DNA of 64,000 bases, taken from assembly GCA_036785705.1 (NCBI GenBank), contig JAWUZG010001054.1, forward strand, positions 62,001-126,000. Reading direction: 5' to 3'. Position 1 is the first letter of the stretch, and each line of letters opens with the position of its first letter. Source of the stretch: Acanthornis magna (Eukaryota > Chordata > Aves > Passeriformes > Acanthizidae). Below are positions 13,881-28,022 of the stretch, piece by piece. A program made the translations under genes and the position numbers. The notes under the pieces are model-generated. The model made no database searches, was not told where the DNA came from, and saw only the letters and a list, made by a program, of their open reading frames with translations.

Positions 13881-15492
13881 AATAAAAATTTAACATAGGG
13901 CTTGAAGGGTCTAGAGGAAAATCACATGACCCTATGATAAGCTTTCTATAGGGCTTTGGACCAAACTAAAGTGTTGGAATTTGTGGTGTCCCTTTCCAGC
14001 TGTTACAGCAAATAGTGGGAAGCTTTCCCGACAAGATTAACTTAATAATATGCATTCATTGAGTTAAAATTTATATGATAGGTGATTTCTCTGTCCCTGT
14101 GGCAAATGTCTTCTCACTGTTAGACGAAATAAAATAAATAATACAATGCATTTGTTCAGATGATATTGCAATAGTGAATACAGTGCATTAGCTATTATCT
14201 GTATTTCTGAAATCCTCACAGTTCTTGCTTAATCGGCTGTAAGAAAAAAGTCTTCAAATAAATTGTCTTGACATGAAAATCCATGAAAATAAAAATATTT
14301 TTTCTAAATGAAGGCTTGTAGAGAATTTCAAATATTTGTTAATGATTGTCTTGTTTTATTTCAAATGAGTTTACCTGACATTTATGAGAACAGGTGCATA
14401 GAGGGATGTATAGACATGCATAGTGCTAAGGTGGAATAGAAGAGGCATTCACATCTCTGAGAGGGTAGTAAATCTCAAAAGATTTTCCTCAAGGCCTTTT
14501 GAACTTTGTATTTAAATTTCAGGAAATCCGCATTCAAACATCTGGGGAAATGACATTTGAGTTTTCCACACTTTTCAAGTTTTTATTCTTAAAATATTTG
14601 AAGATCTTTGTCTTCTTTTTCTGTAGTGCTACTTCATAAACTGCAAGGAAAGGAGTCCTAATGTAGATAATTTGAACTTCCTTAAAAAAGAAATCCTACT
14701 GTAAGGTTATTTCTTTTACATCTTCTGTTGTGCAGTATATTCAAATAAAAGAACTGAATCCATGTTTTAAAACATCACACAAAATTAAATACAGTATACA
14801 CAAAACATTCAAATCTTCTGTCTTGGAACTGTGACATGGAACTTTCATACACTTCTGGGAAAATGAGGGTGATCCTCTTTTCAAACATTCCCTGAAATGA
14901 TGTCTTTATGAATACGGACAATAATTTAGCCTCAGTCAAAACCAGGAAGCTGGCAAATATAAAGTTTTGCCATTTTCCACGAAACATTACTGAAGTGTGT
15001 TTACGTTTGTTTAAAATTGTTTTAAAACCTTTCAAAGTACGGGTTTAGATGTGCTGGAGATGCAGTGCAAGCAATTCCCAAGATTTTTACATTTAATAAA
15101 CCGTTTCCACAAGCAACCTTAATTAAGAAGTCCCCTTTCTAAAGAAAATAAACTATATTAATTATAGAATACTTTAACTTTCTGTAATTTACACAGATCT
15201 GGTAACAACTTTTTTCATACAATTCCTGTTGACTAGCAGCTTTAACTCAGCAGGCTTAAAGGAAAGCCTTGCATATTTTGGAAATTTGAAAAGAGGATAA
15301 AAATATTTGTTCTTCCAGTTGTTGAAAACATTTAAAAAGAAACCTAAGGGAAAGGACAGTAACTAGCTGTCTTTCAACATGATTTCCAAAAGCACATTCC
15401 AATTTCTTAACACACAGAAGATGTATACGGACAGAGTGAAATTAACATTTCTCTCACTAGGGAGGATAAAACCAATATAACTGAAATTATTT
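13881..15492. other. AT-rich non-coding stretch
   Basis: Unique-looking AT-rich DNA between two CR1 copies. I see no gene, RNA or clear repeat in it. Confidence 0.55.
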
Positions 15493-17210
15493 CATAGAAT
15501 CATAGAATATGCTGAGTTGGAAGGGACACACAAAGATCATGGCCCTGCACAGGACATCCCAATAATCACACCACATGTCTGAGAGCATTGTCCAAACACC
15601 TCTTGCTCGTTCAAACTGGTACTGCAATCACTGCCCTGGGGAGCATATTCCAGTGCCCAAAAACCCTCTGGGAATAAACCTTTTCATAAGATTCAACCTA
15701 AACATCCCCTGACTCAGCTTCAGGCCATCTCCTCAGGTCCTGTCACTGGTCAACAGAGAGAAGAGAGCAGTGTCTGCCACTCCTCCTTCCTTCATGAGGA
15801 TGTTGAAGAGCCCAATGAGGTCTTGCCTCAGTCTCCTCTTCTCCAGGCTGAAAAACCTAAGTGACCTCAGGCTACTCCATGAATGGCTTCCCCTTGAGAC
15901 GCTTCACCATCCTCATGGCCTCCAAACTTTGGACACTCTAACAGCTTTACATCTTATACAGTGGTGCCCAAAATTATCCCTAGCACTCAAGGTGAGGCCA
16001 CCCCAGTGCAGAGCAGAGCAGAACAATCCCCTCCCTTGCCCAGCTGGCGATGCTGTGGCTGATGCCCCCAGGACAGGGATGGCCCTCCTGGCTGCCAGGG
16101 CACTGCTGGCTCATACTCAACTTGCCATCAACCAGAACCCCCAGGTCCCTTTCCACGGCACTTCTTCCCAGCTTCTCATTCCCCAATCAGTCTGTATATC
16201 CAGGATTGCCCCATCCCAGATGCACAATTCAATACTTGCCACTGTTGTGCTCCACACAGTTGGTGATTGCCCAGCCCTTTTATTTATCAAGGTTTCTCTA
16301 CAGGGCCTCTCTTCCTTCGATTGAGCCAACAGCTCCTCCCAGTTAAGTATCATTGCCAAACTTAGTACACCTTTGAATCCTGCATGAGTTATTTATGAAG
16401 ATGTTGAAGAGCACGGGGCTGAGGATGAAGCCCTCTGGAGCCCCACTAGGGTCAGCAGCCTGATGTCACCCCATTTACTATAACCCTTTGCGCCTGGTAA
16501 TTCAGCCAGCTGCTCACCCACCCCGTGATGTGCTGTCAAGCCATGTGCTCAACATTTTGCCAAGAAGAATTCTGGGAGAGACAATGTTAAATGCTTTATT
16601 GAAATCAAAAATTACAACATTTGGCTTCCCTTAATCTGCTGGGTGAATTATCTTGTTGTAAAAAGAAAACAAGTTTGGTATGTAGGACTTTCCTCTCATG
16701 AAGCCAAGCTGGCTATGACCAATGACTGGAGTGTCTTTCAGATGTTTTCCAATCCCTCCCAGAATAACTTTCTCTCTCTTCAGACACTGAAGTGAATCTG
16801 ACAGGACTGTAGTTTCTGTGGTCCTCCATATAGCTGCTTTTGAAAACTGTGTCATGTTAGTCAATTTCCAGTCAAATGGGAATTTCCAGACTCCCAAAAC
16901 CATTCAAAATTTATTGAGAGAGGCTCATGATGACATCACCAACTCTTTAAGTATTCTCAGATTAATCTCATCAGGGCCCATAGCTTTGTAGGGATCCAGC
17001 TGGAGCAGCAGATCCCTTCAGAAGTTCAGGATCAACTGGGAATTGATCATATTCACAGTCATGGTACTCCAGCTCAGAGCCCTGACACCTCCTTGGTCCC
17101 TCATGAGTGTTGAAGACAGAGGCAAAAAAAGCATTAAACACCTCTGCCTTGTCCCTGTCCCCATTTAAAAGCTGACTGTGCTCACCTCATGAGATGCCTT
17201 CCCATTCTGT
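15493..17210 (-). mobile_element. CR1 LINE, 5'-truncated, minus strand
   Basis: The plus strand begins CATAGAATCATAGAATATGC followed by TGAGTTGGAAGGGAC, the reverse complement of the CR1 3' tail with its octamer repeats. Reading the minus strand from about 16900 gives reverse-transcriptase peptides: a VIGHSQLGFMRGKSYIPNL-type motif, then a degenerate FDFNKAFNIVSPRILL block, then a SGAPEGFILSPVLFNIFINN block. These match the CR1 palm region around 'LDFSKAFD' and 'GVPQGSVLGPLLFNIFIND'. Further on come the ORF2 C-terminus ([27 protein letters not shown]) and the 3' UTR. Stops and frameshifts interrupt every domain, and about 100 bases seem missing near 16020. Total about 1.7 kb; an inactive insertion. 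The upstream limit near 17210 is approximate. Confidence 0.9.
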
Positions 17211-20200
17211 ATCTGAATATGTAATTCAGAATTGCACTCCCTAATTGTCATATTTTATGACGAGACTTAAGATTTTTTAAAAAAATCCAGAAATAAAAGT
17301 TTAGGTTAGGAAAAAACCTCACTCTGGTAGGAAATTAAGAAGGGGGAGAGAAGAGCAAAGTTGTTGATTAAAATAGATCATGAAAAAATATCCTATGTTT
17401 TAGCATTTTAAAGTAGAAAATCCAAATTACAGCTTTTAGATTCCTCAGTTTTTGGGAAATATTAAGTGCAGTCCCAGTGTCCTCTCTCTGAAGAACTTGC
17501 ACTCTTTGAAGGACTTGGGCACATATTTTGATTGCTGGGCCTCACTGGAATGAGCATAATACCATATTTCCTGTACTAATGATGATGTACCCAGGAATCA
17601 GGAGATTTGAATTTTCGGATAGTTCTGCAGTCCTGGAGAAAAGTTATACTCTCTTTCTACAGCTTTTCATTACCAGGAAACTCTTAGGCAAATTATCTGT
17701 TCTTTTAAAATTTAATCTGAAAGGAAAATTAATGAAAAGTTAGCTATGTGATAGAAAAAGACAAGATTTGACTATGTAAAACTTTCTTCCTCTTCAGATG
17801 TCTTCAGGCTGGACAACATCCAAACTCCATTTAATTTTCTTTAATCTACTTTGCCCACCACTGCAAATGTCACCGAAGTTTTTTCTTTTCTCCCTAATAA
17901 AGGGAGTAGAGAGTTTTGATCTGTTATCTTTGACATGGGCTCTGGTTTCAACTGGTAACTCTGGATAATGAAAAGGACTGTTCTGTGCCTGATTTTTCTT
18001 TGCACTTTGATAAAATTCTTCCAAGCTGCTGCAAAGAAGTGTGACAATGAGTCCTCTGAAGGCATTCTTATTTTTTTATAACCATTTATGCCAAGCCAAA
18101 AATATTAAAACAAGCATAAGGAAGTATTTGTCTTTAATTTTTCCTTTTCTTTAGATATTTATTTCTTGTAATACAATTTCTTTATAATATTCAGTGGTAT
18201 ATGTCCTTCTAGACAGCGTGAATTCTATGCTTCTATCACACTTCTATCACACAGAGCTTTCATCACACTTTTAAAACCTAGAAAAAAATGCCAAAGGCAT
18301 AAGAGCCTTCTAATTCTACAGTCACTTGGTTTCACTTTTGTATTTAAATGTTCAGTGGAAATCTAATGGAGTGGGCTCCTGTGAAATACAAAGATAGATA
18401 AAAACATGTTAACTCTCTTCTTTGTGCCACAGGACTTGCCTAACATTTCTATCTAACTAATCCATAAACATGCAAAAATAAAGAATAAATTATTAGGACT
18501 GAACATTTTAGCAATCCAAGTAATTCCAACAAGCACAGAGATTATTTTGAATGGAAGAGTTTTTATAAATAGGGGGAAAACGAGCTCGCTTTATTTTGCA
18601 TAGAGGTGGCCTAGTTAATCAGCAGTGATTATGCTGGCTTGGTCTCTCAGTTATGTTTGTTAATTAAAGCACTTTCTAATGAGCATTAGCTCAATTTCCC
18701 CCACGTGGAAGGCAGGCTGGGAGATAGACTACTAAACCATGATTCTTTCTCACTTGAATACTCGGGGATTCTTTCTCACTCGAAAAATCATAGCTGAATT
18801 AATAGAGAGAGAAAATAGCATTTTTGTCTCCACAGCCTTATCTGCAGGGCCCCCTGGCTATCAGTGTGGGGAAATATCAATGGAGTGATCGTCTTTTAGT
18901 AGGAGTAATCATCATCATCATGAAGCACTCATCAGATAGGAAGACAAAATGTAATTAAGTTGGCTTTACAATCAGGCCAATAATTACTATTCAGATGTCT
19001 CAGCTGTATGGGAAATGCAGGATTCTGAACTGTGACTTTTTTGTTTGAATATGAGGTTTTTCCTCCTTTCTTGATCTCTTTTTCCTTTGAACATTTATAA
19101 AATGTCACTCATGATGTGGCACAGCTGAATAATTGTCATAGAGTCAAATGCTTGCAGATGGTTAATGGAAATGGAGAATTAAATGAACAGCAGTAAAGAA
19201 ACTCATGCAAAATTAAAGAACCCTATTGCAAATTTAAAGGGTCATTTGGTTTCATCAAAAATCAAATAATATGAATATGTTATTCTCTGCATGAAAGACA
19301 CTGTGTTAAATTGTTTTGAGAGATGAAAAATGAGCAACCAATGATGTACTAATGAAATTTTTGAAAAATCATGCACTACTGAAATATGCAGCAATTGCCA
19401 GTTAAAAACTATAGAACAAAGCCTGATTCTGGCTACTGAATTTTGTTGTTTACAATGTGTTTAAATTATTGATGTTTAGATGTAAAACACTATAGGGTCC
19501 TACAAAAGAAACACAGAAATGAAGATTAATCTAAGTAGTCTTTACCTTATCCAAATGATGTTTACTGTTTCAAAATAATTTTTAAAAATCTTTTTATCAG
19601 AGCCAGTACCATTTCAGTTGACTTTAGACCACCAAAGTGCAGAATGAATTTCTACATAGACCGGAAATGTCTTAGAGCAGCATTATGAATCTAAGCTCTC
19701 ATCTGTCTGACATTTTCGAAAGACGTCATTGATAAATCCTTTGAAAGGAGCAAAATTATCTTTCTGATACAAAAGTATTTGTGATACCACTTATTAAGTA
19801 TCTCTTGGAAGTGGATTTAAGTTAAAGATACTGTAAAATGTATTCCAAATCTTCAAAGCATTGCATTCTTTAGAAATTATTCTTTTTTTTTTTTAGTTGT
19901 CTTTCATCCTTTCTTAATTAAAGGGAAAAAATAAGATAATTGAAAAATATAATGTATTAATTATATACCGTTGAGTATAGTTTAATAACTGAAAGTACTT
20001 TGAGATTGGCCCATGCCTGAGAGAGAGGATTTTCTTCATGTAGTAGACTAAAAAGGAAATATATACTAATCATTTGACAAAATCAGAAACAGAAACTGTC
20101 TCCAAAAGCATCTAGTAAACCTCAAATTTAATAGCTACTTTTAGTAAGAGGTTTTTTTTTAATATATACACGTACCTGGACAAATTATAGTGTCTTATCT

Positions 20201-21749
20201 TGTGCTAATCACAAAATGAAAGCAACTAAAAATGTTATGTTTCCTCCTTGACATATACACTAAAAATATACCTATGATTTCTTGTCTGCTGTAATTTCTG
20301 CAAAGTCAGTGAATTGCTTATTAAATGGAAGCAGAGATGAAAATATTGATCTTATTTCCCCATTCTAGTCAGTACAAAGCATCTTCTCTTAAATCTTCTT
20401 GAATAACTGCATTACACTGGCTATCTAATAGAGTTCAAAGTGAAAGTTTCTTTCTCTTTCTTATAACACAAAGGGTTTCAAATAGAAAATAGATAGAGTG
20501 TGATGAACGTTCCATTGTAAATATATCGCAAATAAGCATTTTGCACCTCTGGGTTTTAATTAAAGACTTAATGTCATTTCTTCTATGGTATTGGCTCAAA
20601 GATGGAAGCATCTGTATATTTTTTAGCAGAATTGTTAACATCATTCAATTTTAAAATGACAGATATACAGTGCTGGCCACGAGAAATCAATCTCCCACTG
20701 CAAATAAATGTGGCAGAATAATCCATACAATGCATGTCAAAAATTGTAGATTTTTGCTGGCCTATTATTTTTTATTAATATGTTTTTAAATGTTATTTCT
20801 AACTATGACTGTCATTTTGAAAATGCAATTTATGATGCATTTTTCATCCTTTTAAGGTAGCTGTTTTGGTTTTTTTCCTTATAAACCATGCTATTTGTCC
20901 TCTATGCAATTCTGCAGGTTCATTTATTTAAAAAATATTTATTCTGCTAAAAATGAACCTTTGTTTCTCATGGAACAGAAATAAAAAATGGTTTTTGTTC
21001 AGCAGGTTTTACTTCAAAAATGCGAAGACTTCATAAGTAACATATATTCAACAGTTTCATGTGAATTTGTATGTTTTTTCCTACACCTGATGGGTAAGAG
21101 GAAAAATTTTCATCAACATTGAAATATTGAATGCTTTTTCAGGCTTTATAAGTTCTTCTATGCTCTTCTTTGTTCCTCTGAGAGACAACAGCATTCCAAG
21201 GAGCTAGAAATATCTAGTTAGATAGGAGAGTTGATTTAGGGGAGATGCTCCCAGTTTCATAACAGTTTCAAATCAGTAACATCATACACTGTGCCTGAAG
21301 GTTTAAGTATGGTCTCACTGAGCAAACAACTTGAAGGAATATTCATATGTCGACATTGTGTTTGTCATCCTCTCTTTTTTCTACCAAATACCTCTTTCAA
21401 TCCAAACCCACTTCTTTCTAGCTCTGTGGAAAACCAGGTATTTTGCTTCCACTGGTGATGGTGGTGGACTGCACTAACGTGACCAGCTCTGCGCTGGGTT
21501 GAGTGAGAAGCTCTTAACCCCATGGCTGAGAGACAAAATTGTGCAAGCAATTCCTAAGATTGGGGGAAAAAATTGGATCTGGTGGGAAAACTTGTTTTAT
21601 GAGGATAGTATTATAGAGCACTCTAGTGGCAGGAAGCACAGGGTATTACTGTCCCCAAAACCAGGTGGGAAGATGGCAAATAACTAAAGGGAAGTACTTT
21701 CTTATCACAAACTTTCTGAGAATTTGCCAAAATAACGCAGCAGGTAGTA
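17211..21749. other. AT-rich non-coding stretch
   Basis: No coding gene, RNA gene or confident transposon. It includes a candidate conserved non-coding element at 18555-19010 (listed separately) and a short direct repeat of CTTCTATCACA near 18230-18252. Polypyrimidine tracts are frequent. Confidence 0.55.
18555..19010. promoter_or_regulatory. Candidate conserved non-coding element (enhancer-like)
   Basis: This block differs from its flanks. It has high complexity, no repeat signature, no long open frame and many core motifs of developmental transcription factors: GTTAATTAAAG, TGTAATTAAG and CAATAATTAC (homeodomain TAATTA-type cores), CCCACGTGG (E-box) and CAGATAGG (GATA core). The look is that of the deeply conserved elements found in vertebrate gene deserts. 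Conservation cannot be seen from one sequence, so this is an inference. Confidence 0.3.
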
Positions 21750-22270
21750 GCCATAAACCTGCTCATGATAAAAAAAAGTCTTGTGGGTCAAAATAAGAAT
21801 AGCAAGATTGCTTATGAACAACCCTCACGGGCAAAAACAGTCTTGACTTGGGAAAGGGTAATTAAATTAAATTAATTAATTTAGATTACTTGAATCAATT
21901 AATTAGATTAATTAAAAATAGGGTACAATAGTGAGAAATAAAACTAAAACCACCTTCCATCACTGTTCTTACCAGGCTCAACTCCACTCATGGCTCTTCT
22001 ACTCATACCTCCTCATGTGGATTCAGTGGAATGGGGACCAGGGCTTGTCATCAGCTCCTAACACTTTATCTTTGCCACTCTTTTACCTCCTCACACTGTT
22101 TCCCTGTTCTGTTGAGGGGTCCTGCCACAGAAAAGAGTCCTTCACAAACTCCTTCAACGTGGGTCCTCCCCACAGGCTGCAGAGTTCCAACCACTGGTCC
22201 TTTCAAAGAGGAGCAAACCATCAGGAAAAGACCTCTCCACACATAAATCTAGGAGTCACCAACTGATCTC
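21750..22270 (-). mobile_element. Degenerate ERVL-like LTR fragment, minus strand
   Basis: The plus strand shows, in order, CTTGTGGGTCAAAATAAG, CACGGGCAAAAACAGTCTTGAC, a TTAATTAATT-rich spacer, GAGAAATAAAACTAAAACCACC, and the repeated block GTCCTTCACAAACTCCTTCAACGTGGGTCC. This is the reverse complement of the LTR family represented at 8107-9123. The (TTAA)n-like spacer near 21860-21915 is expanded. Both ends are lost. Confidence 0.7.
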
Positions 22271-23482
22271 TGACAAAAGTGCTCAGTGTCTCCATATTGC
22301 TGCTAGACAGAAGATAGATGTTACACAATAAACATTTGAAGTTATATCACCAGCTATTATCTTCAGCTTCATTAATGTTGCAATCATGTTTTCGTGCATT
22401 TAAAATTCCTGAGTTGAACTCCCAGTAGTATATTTTACTTTTCAATGTCTGAAATGATCATTAAAATATACTTTAATCACGCAGTCTGCAATCTTCAGAA
22501 ACAACACATCGCAAAAAGAATTGCACAAGAAAAATCAAAATAACATAATGACACCAGTAAATATGGACAATTTACACAGGCTCCACACCTCATTATTTTA
22601 CCACAATTTTCCCATATCTGAAAAAAAGAATTAAATGTTTAGTGGAACTGAGTTTCAAATCTGTAATTTTGGTAAATCTAATACACATTATATAAGAAAC
22701 ATCCAATGTGGAGTAAAGTAATTAAAATTAAGTGGAGTTATTTTTCAAAAGATTCTGCTTGCTAGGTGCATTCTCAATGGGGCTGAAACATTCACTTGCA
22801 ACACAGAAGTCTTTGGGGAATGCCAATGAGCTCCCTTATGAAAATTGTAGGAGACATTATGGACAAAATTTTATTAAAATATGACTAGTATAACTTAGGA
22901 ATTACAACCATTTTATTATCATATCTGTTAAAATAGAGCTTTTAATTTGCAATGTTGATTTATAATTTCTATCTCTCACAGAATAAACCCCAAACTAACT
23001 AAATCTCAAAATCAATTAAAAATTATTAAGAAAACTTTGCTAGGAGATGTAAAATAAATGAGCACTGCAACTTGCTTATAATTTTTATAATTTCCATAAA
23101 AACCAAGAACAATACTTTATAATACTGGAGGTAACAGAAAGGAAAAGATGCTGAAAGTCTCTGTTATGGTGAAAGTGAGCAAGCATGACCAAATGCCTTA
23201 CTGATTCAGACAGGTGCCATTGGACGCAGAACATGCTAACAGGCACTTCAGCTATGTTTCTCTCCTAACACCTCTCTTTAAATAATTGTTAAACAATCTA
23301 ACAACTGAGGGACTATCAGATTGTTTAAAAAAAAAGTTGCTATGGAATTTTTTTCTCCTAAAAATACACATAAAGAATTACTACATGGAGAACTATTGTT
23401 GCATTCCACTGTAATATCCCCAAACTCTTATGGGCTTAGTATCACATAATAATGTTCATTGTAGTTAAGAACATAACCAATA

Positions 23483-23541
23483 AGAATTGGACTCGATGAT
23501 CCTTATGGGTCTCTTCCAACTCAGAATATTCTGTGATTTTA
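23483..23541 (+). mobile_element. CR1 LINE tail
   Basis: About 60 bases reading TTGGACTCGATGATCCTTAT, then GGGTCTCTTCCAACTCAGAA, then TATTCTGTGATTTTATG. This is the last part of the CR1 3' UTR and its octamer tail. It is a severely 5'-truncated insertion. Confidence 0.85.
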
Positions 23542-24099
23542 TGAGTATCTTCTGATAACCAGGCACCTAAAGATTTCAAAGTAGTCTAAAAATATTAGCT
23601 AAAGCTTATAAAGCTCCTATAAGGAGAGTTACAGAATCTCTAGTGCTCCTTTTCCTTTGCTATAATGCAGCCATCCCACTCGAGAATACAAGTTTTGCAG
23701 AAATATGTGACAATACCAAAACAGTAATAGACATTGAAGGGAAGGATAGTACTGCATTACTTTGAAACTCCCTGGCAAATTTAGATAAACAGACTGTAAT
23801 TAATCAGAGCTGAAAACTCACTACAATTAATGTTAGCATGTCGACACGTCTGAAAAAATGTCTGAGGCATTAGCAACGATGACAAGTGTTGCACAAAATC
23901 TTTCTCTATTTCTACTAGAAACAACAGTCATGAAATTCCCATTGTTTAAGGCAAACTTACACTGATCCTCCTCATGACAGCAGAGAGGTGATAATCCACT
24001 GGATATCTTTATTATAGAAAACAGCTTCATCTTATTTCCAATAGCTGCTTTTGTCCGTAGGATGCCACCACCAGAGCAGACAGGAGCTACTTCATCTAA

Positions 24100-24600
24100 A
24101 TATAACATTGTTCGTCTCTGTGAGACGTCTGCCTTTCATAACCTACTATGTTGGTAAGTTATTGAATTGCATTTTTGAATGACTTCCTGTTCCTCCAAGT
24201 CAATTAACACTTCTACAATCGCTGAGATTGTCTCCGAGAGGAATCTGGATTGCTTTTCAAATTAGCCCTCTAGCTTTACATAGGCTGTGTAAATACATAA
24301 TTCTGCCTTTGAGTTGTCAAATCTCTTGCTATTTGCTGCAGACAGCTATGGCATTCTCTGGGACAGCTTTTGACAGAATCACCACTCCAATCTTTTTGAT
24401 AATAACAAATTGCATGATTGACTAGAACTGTAATAGCCTGAGGCATTTCTAGCCAGGCCTGAAAATTTACTAAATCTATCACTACACAGTGTGCCATTAA
24501 AACATAATTTCCTGTCATCGTCTGCCCAATGATAGGGTCACCAAGCTATTTTTAAAACACTTCTAAGCTCTCTATCCTCATATTGATATTCCAGGATTTT
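24100..24600. promoter_or_regulatory. Candidate conserved non-coding element
   Basis: High-complexity, repeat-free block. Clustered cores include TTTTGACAG (Meis/TGIF-like), TGATTGAC (Pbx-like), ATTTGCTGC, CAGCTATGGC and AACAAATTGCATG. The resemblance to developmental enhancers is an inference from motif density; no conservation data are available here. Confidence 0.25.
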
Positions 24601-25430
24601 CCTTACATGTATGCACTTGGCTAAACTTCCCAGAAAAATTTATTAGTACTTTCATCCAAGTTCCCAAATGACAGACTGAGTAATTTGCTTAGTTTATTAT
24701 GAAATCTGGAGGACAAGAGAGAAGAAAAGTTGTCCAGAATTTTCCCATCTCCAATTCTACCCCAAAAACATGCACATAAACAATTCCATAGCAGCTATGG
24801 AATTAAACCTATCAGATGCAAGACACCTGCTTTACCTCTGGATATTTATATGTATATATAAGGATGAAGACTTGGGGGCATTAATTTTCATTGCTGAGTT
24901 TTTATTTTTGTTTGTGGGGGGTTTTTGTTCCGTTGTTCTTGTTGTTCTGTTGTGGGGTTAAGTTTTATAATTTCTTTAAATCTTAAAGTGGGTATTTGTA
25001 GAATCAATCCTTTTTCTGAATTTCTCAACTTCCTGGTGCTTTATTGTTCCTCCTTTCATTTTAGAATCTCACCTTCTACTTTCTCCATGTTGTTGTCTTT
25101 GCATTTCATTTGATAGATCTGAGGTGTTTTCCCCGGGAGGATAGTTTTTGTTGACATCTTCTATTCGGAAGCCAGCTTCTAAAAGCTGGTCATTTTCCAG
25201 GAAGATCCTTTCCTGTTTTGTGTCTGTGATACAGTTCTAATACAAAGATTGTAGCAATATATTCATATTAACTTAATAGAGCCCTTTTCATTGGTGTATA
25301 TCATTTACTACTTGCATGGATTGCACTGCCTGCAATCCATGAAAAATAAAAAACTTCTTCTGACATTTTGTTCTGTGTATCATGTCACGGTTAAGTCTGT
25401 TAGTACTGCGACAAGAGACATCTTCCCTAT

Positions 25431-25487
25431 ATGTGTGTGTGCATATATATATATACATACATATACATATATATATATATATATAAA
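25431..25487. repeat. Compound (TG)n/(TA)n/(CATA)n microsatellite
   Basis: A run of TGTGTGTG passes into ATATATATAT, CATACATATACATA and a further (TA) run. It is a compound dinucleotide and tetranucleotide repeat of about 57 bases. Confidence 0.95.
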
Positions 25488-27974
25488 AGTCTAAATTTCC
25501 CATTGTTTTATAGTACTTAATAACTGCATTCAATTTTTTTATCATCTCCAGAGTTTGGACATAAGTCTTCTAGTCTCTACTTGTCTTCAGTAAAGTCAGG
25601 TTGGTTTGATCCTCACATTACTAAATTCTGTAGTGAACTGTACTGTAGATATAACTTTGATTTATGACTTCCTGAGAAGTTGTGAGAAGCAAGTGGTTTA
25701 CTGATTTTGTGTTTGTGGTATTATTCATTTCATAACTATAATGTTTCATAACTATAATATGGGATCAACAATTTCCTCTGCCTATTCACAGTACAGCACA
25801 AACCAAGGCATCCTTAGCCCTGAGCTGCTTCTCGAAACATCTGTCTTGCCTTTCCATGCTGCTGGTGACTAAAGGCTGCAATAACCAGCTCTATCTGGAC
25901 TACATATTTCAATATGCAGCTTTGAAAAAATTGAAATCTTGTGCTGATTCCTTCAGCTACTCATTACCAACTCCCAAAGCAGCCACTTCTCTCTAAACTT
26001 CGGTCTTTTCTTCAATAATTCTTTTCAGGTTTATTCTAATATCTCAGTAATCTCACATTTACATTTCTAATTTTTCTGTTCTGGTTCTTAAGTTGTACTT
26101 GCTCTTCTCTATTCTGTTTGCTTTATTTAATGTACTCAGTTTGTTCCTCAGTATCAGGGTAGTTGCATAGGTGCTATTGTTGCTTTTATATATATCTATT
26201 ATTTCTCAGAGACACCTTTTCTTCCCCCAGCAATCGAGCCAACTCCTTTAGATTTTCCAGTTCCCGTGGTCTTTGTATTTACACAGTAATTTTCCCTCCT
26301 GCCTCTACTTCATATGCTGCACAGCCTCATTCTTATTTAGTCACAGAATCTGATATTATTTATTTCACTGTCCTACATTCTGCAGTACATACATGCCCTG
26401 ATTTTAGGTATCTGACCCACCTGTCCTGTGGGGCATGCACTCAATGTGAAGATCCAGTGCTCTCAGGAATGCTAGTTTGTGACATAGAGAGATTATCTAC
26501 AATCAAGAATTTCCCTGCCTACCAAAAAACCCCAAAATGTAAGGTTAGCATGAACTAATTTTATTCAAATTTCAAATTATTCTCCACACTATTTTTTTAA
26601 TATATGAGTAAGAAAATATTTCCTCTTTGCAAATATACAGCAGTATAATACATTGTTAGTATTCTTGAGAAGATTTCAGAGGATATCCTCAGTCTTTGAG
26701 CGTTGTTCTAGTGTTGTGCTGAAAAATTCTTTAATCCAGCTTGTGTCCCAAGTTATTACTTTTTCCTGCCAAACTAGGACACTTACTGCCTTACTTCTGC
26801 GATCAGCTCAGCTGAACTCCCATAATTTACAGCTGATTTATAACATTTGGTTTTTTCTGTTTCCTTGGCAGAAAGAGAGAAGGCAGTACATTACCACTTC
26901 TGTTTTTCTTTTGCTATTGGTGGGATGCACTCCTCCAAACTACAACAATCTTTCAAATATATATTTAATATTATTTTAAAACAATTCCCTTTTCATGACT
27001 TTAAAGTTGGAGGTTGTCTTTTTGGTTTGAATTTAAATTTGTCAGTGAACTTCTGTGCAGCCTTTGCTTTCTGCAGCACATACAAGTTGTTAGGAAAATA
27101 TACTATGGGGGATAGACAAGGGGAAAGCCATAAAAAAAGATTAAGAAAATGTTTTGTCTGGGAACAGAGGCTCACAAAATTTCACATATAGCAAACAACC
27201 ACTTCCCTTTTTAATTAATGAATAATAAAAGCTTAATAATTCATAACTTTAACAGAATTATTCTTACTGGATAGAAATTCAGATTTACTATAGGATGGTA
27301 TTTATATATGTTATATGAATATATTCTAAAGGTTATATAAGCCACAAGCAATTTTTGCTCCGACAATACAGGACTATATCCCAATCCAGATAACTGCCAA
27401 AAACTCAACCAAAACCCACAATAATTGTTTTCACTATATTGTTTCTGTGTTTGAGTTCTACGGAAGGCTAGTGGTACTTCAGCATATGTAAAGTAGGAGA
27501 TTGGAAAGACACTATATAATTTGACATTGTACAAAAAAGTGAAATATTATCGGCATTTTCTCCTGCAATATATGTGTGTTACTCTGTAGAGACACTTATC
27601 AATATACTTAATTTAATGGTTTTTAAATTCTCTTTCTAACTGATGCTTCTTCTTTATTTTTTTTTTGTTTTGTAAAATAATCTGATGAGACAATAAATTG
27701 CTAAGTACATTTAATAATATACAGAATTTCACAAACTGCATGGATTACTCATAGATAGATTTGTTAATAAATGTACCAGACATGGCACGATTCTCACTTG
27801 ATGGTACCTGCCCAGATCAATCAAAAAGAGTGAATACACAATGATAGGGAGTAGCAGTTCAATTTAAAATGAAGGATGTACTTTATCCAGGTCAGGATAG
27901 GGAACACTGGCAGAATAACGTGGAGAAGTTTTCTTAGTACTTGACATTCTGTGCTTGCCATTTCCCTAATAGAT

Positions 27975-28022
27975 AAATGAATGAATGAATGAATGAATGA
28001 ATGAATGAATGAATGAATGAAA
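27975..28022. repeat. (AATG)n microsatellite
   Basis: About eleven uninterrupted copies of AATG/TGAA over about 47 bases. The purity suggests it is likely to vary in length between individuals. Confidence 0.97.

Noticed and set aside
15770..16324. 184-codon open frame on the plus strand
   Set aside because: It lies wholly inside the minus-strand CR1 copy and is the antisense of its ORF2; no independent coding signal.
25288..25545. Two opposite frames rich in Y, I, C and T
   Set aside because: Both are produced by the compound TG/TA/CATA microsatellite.
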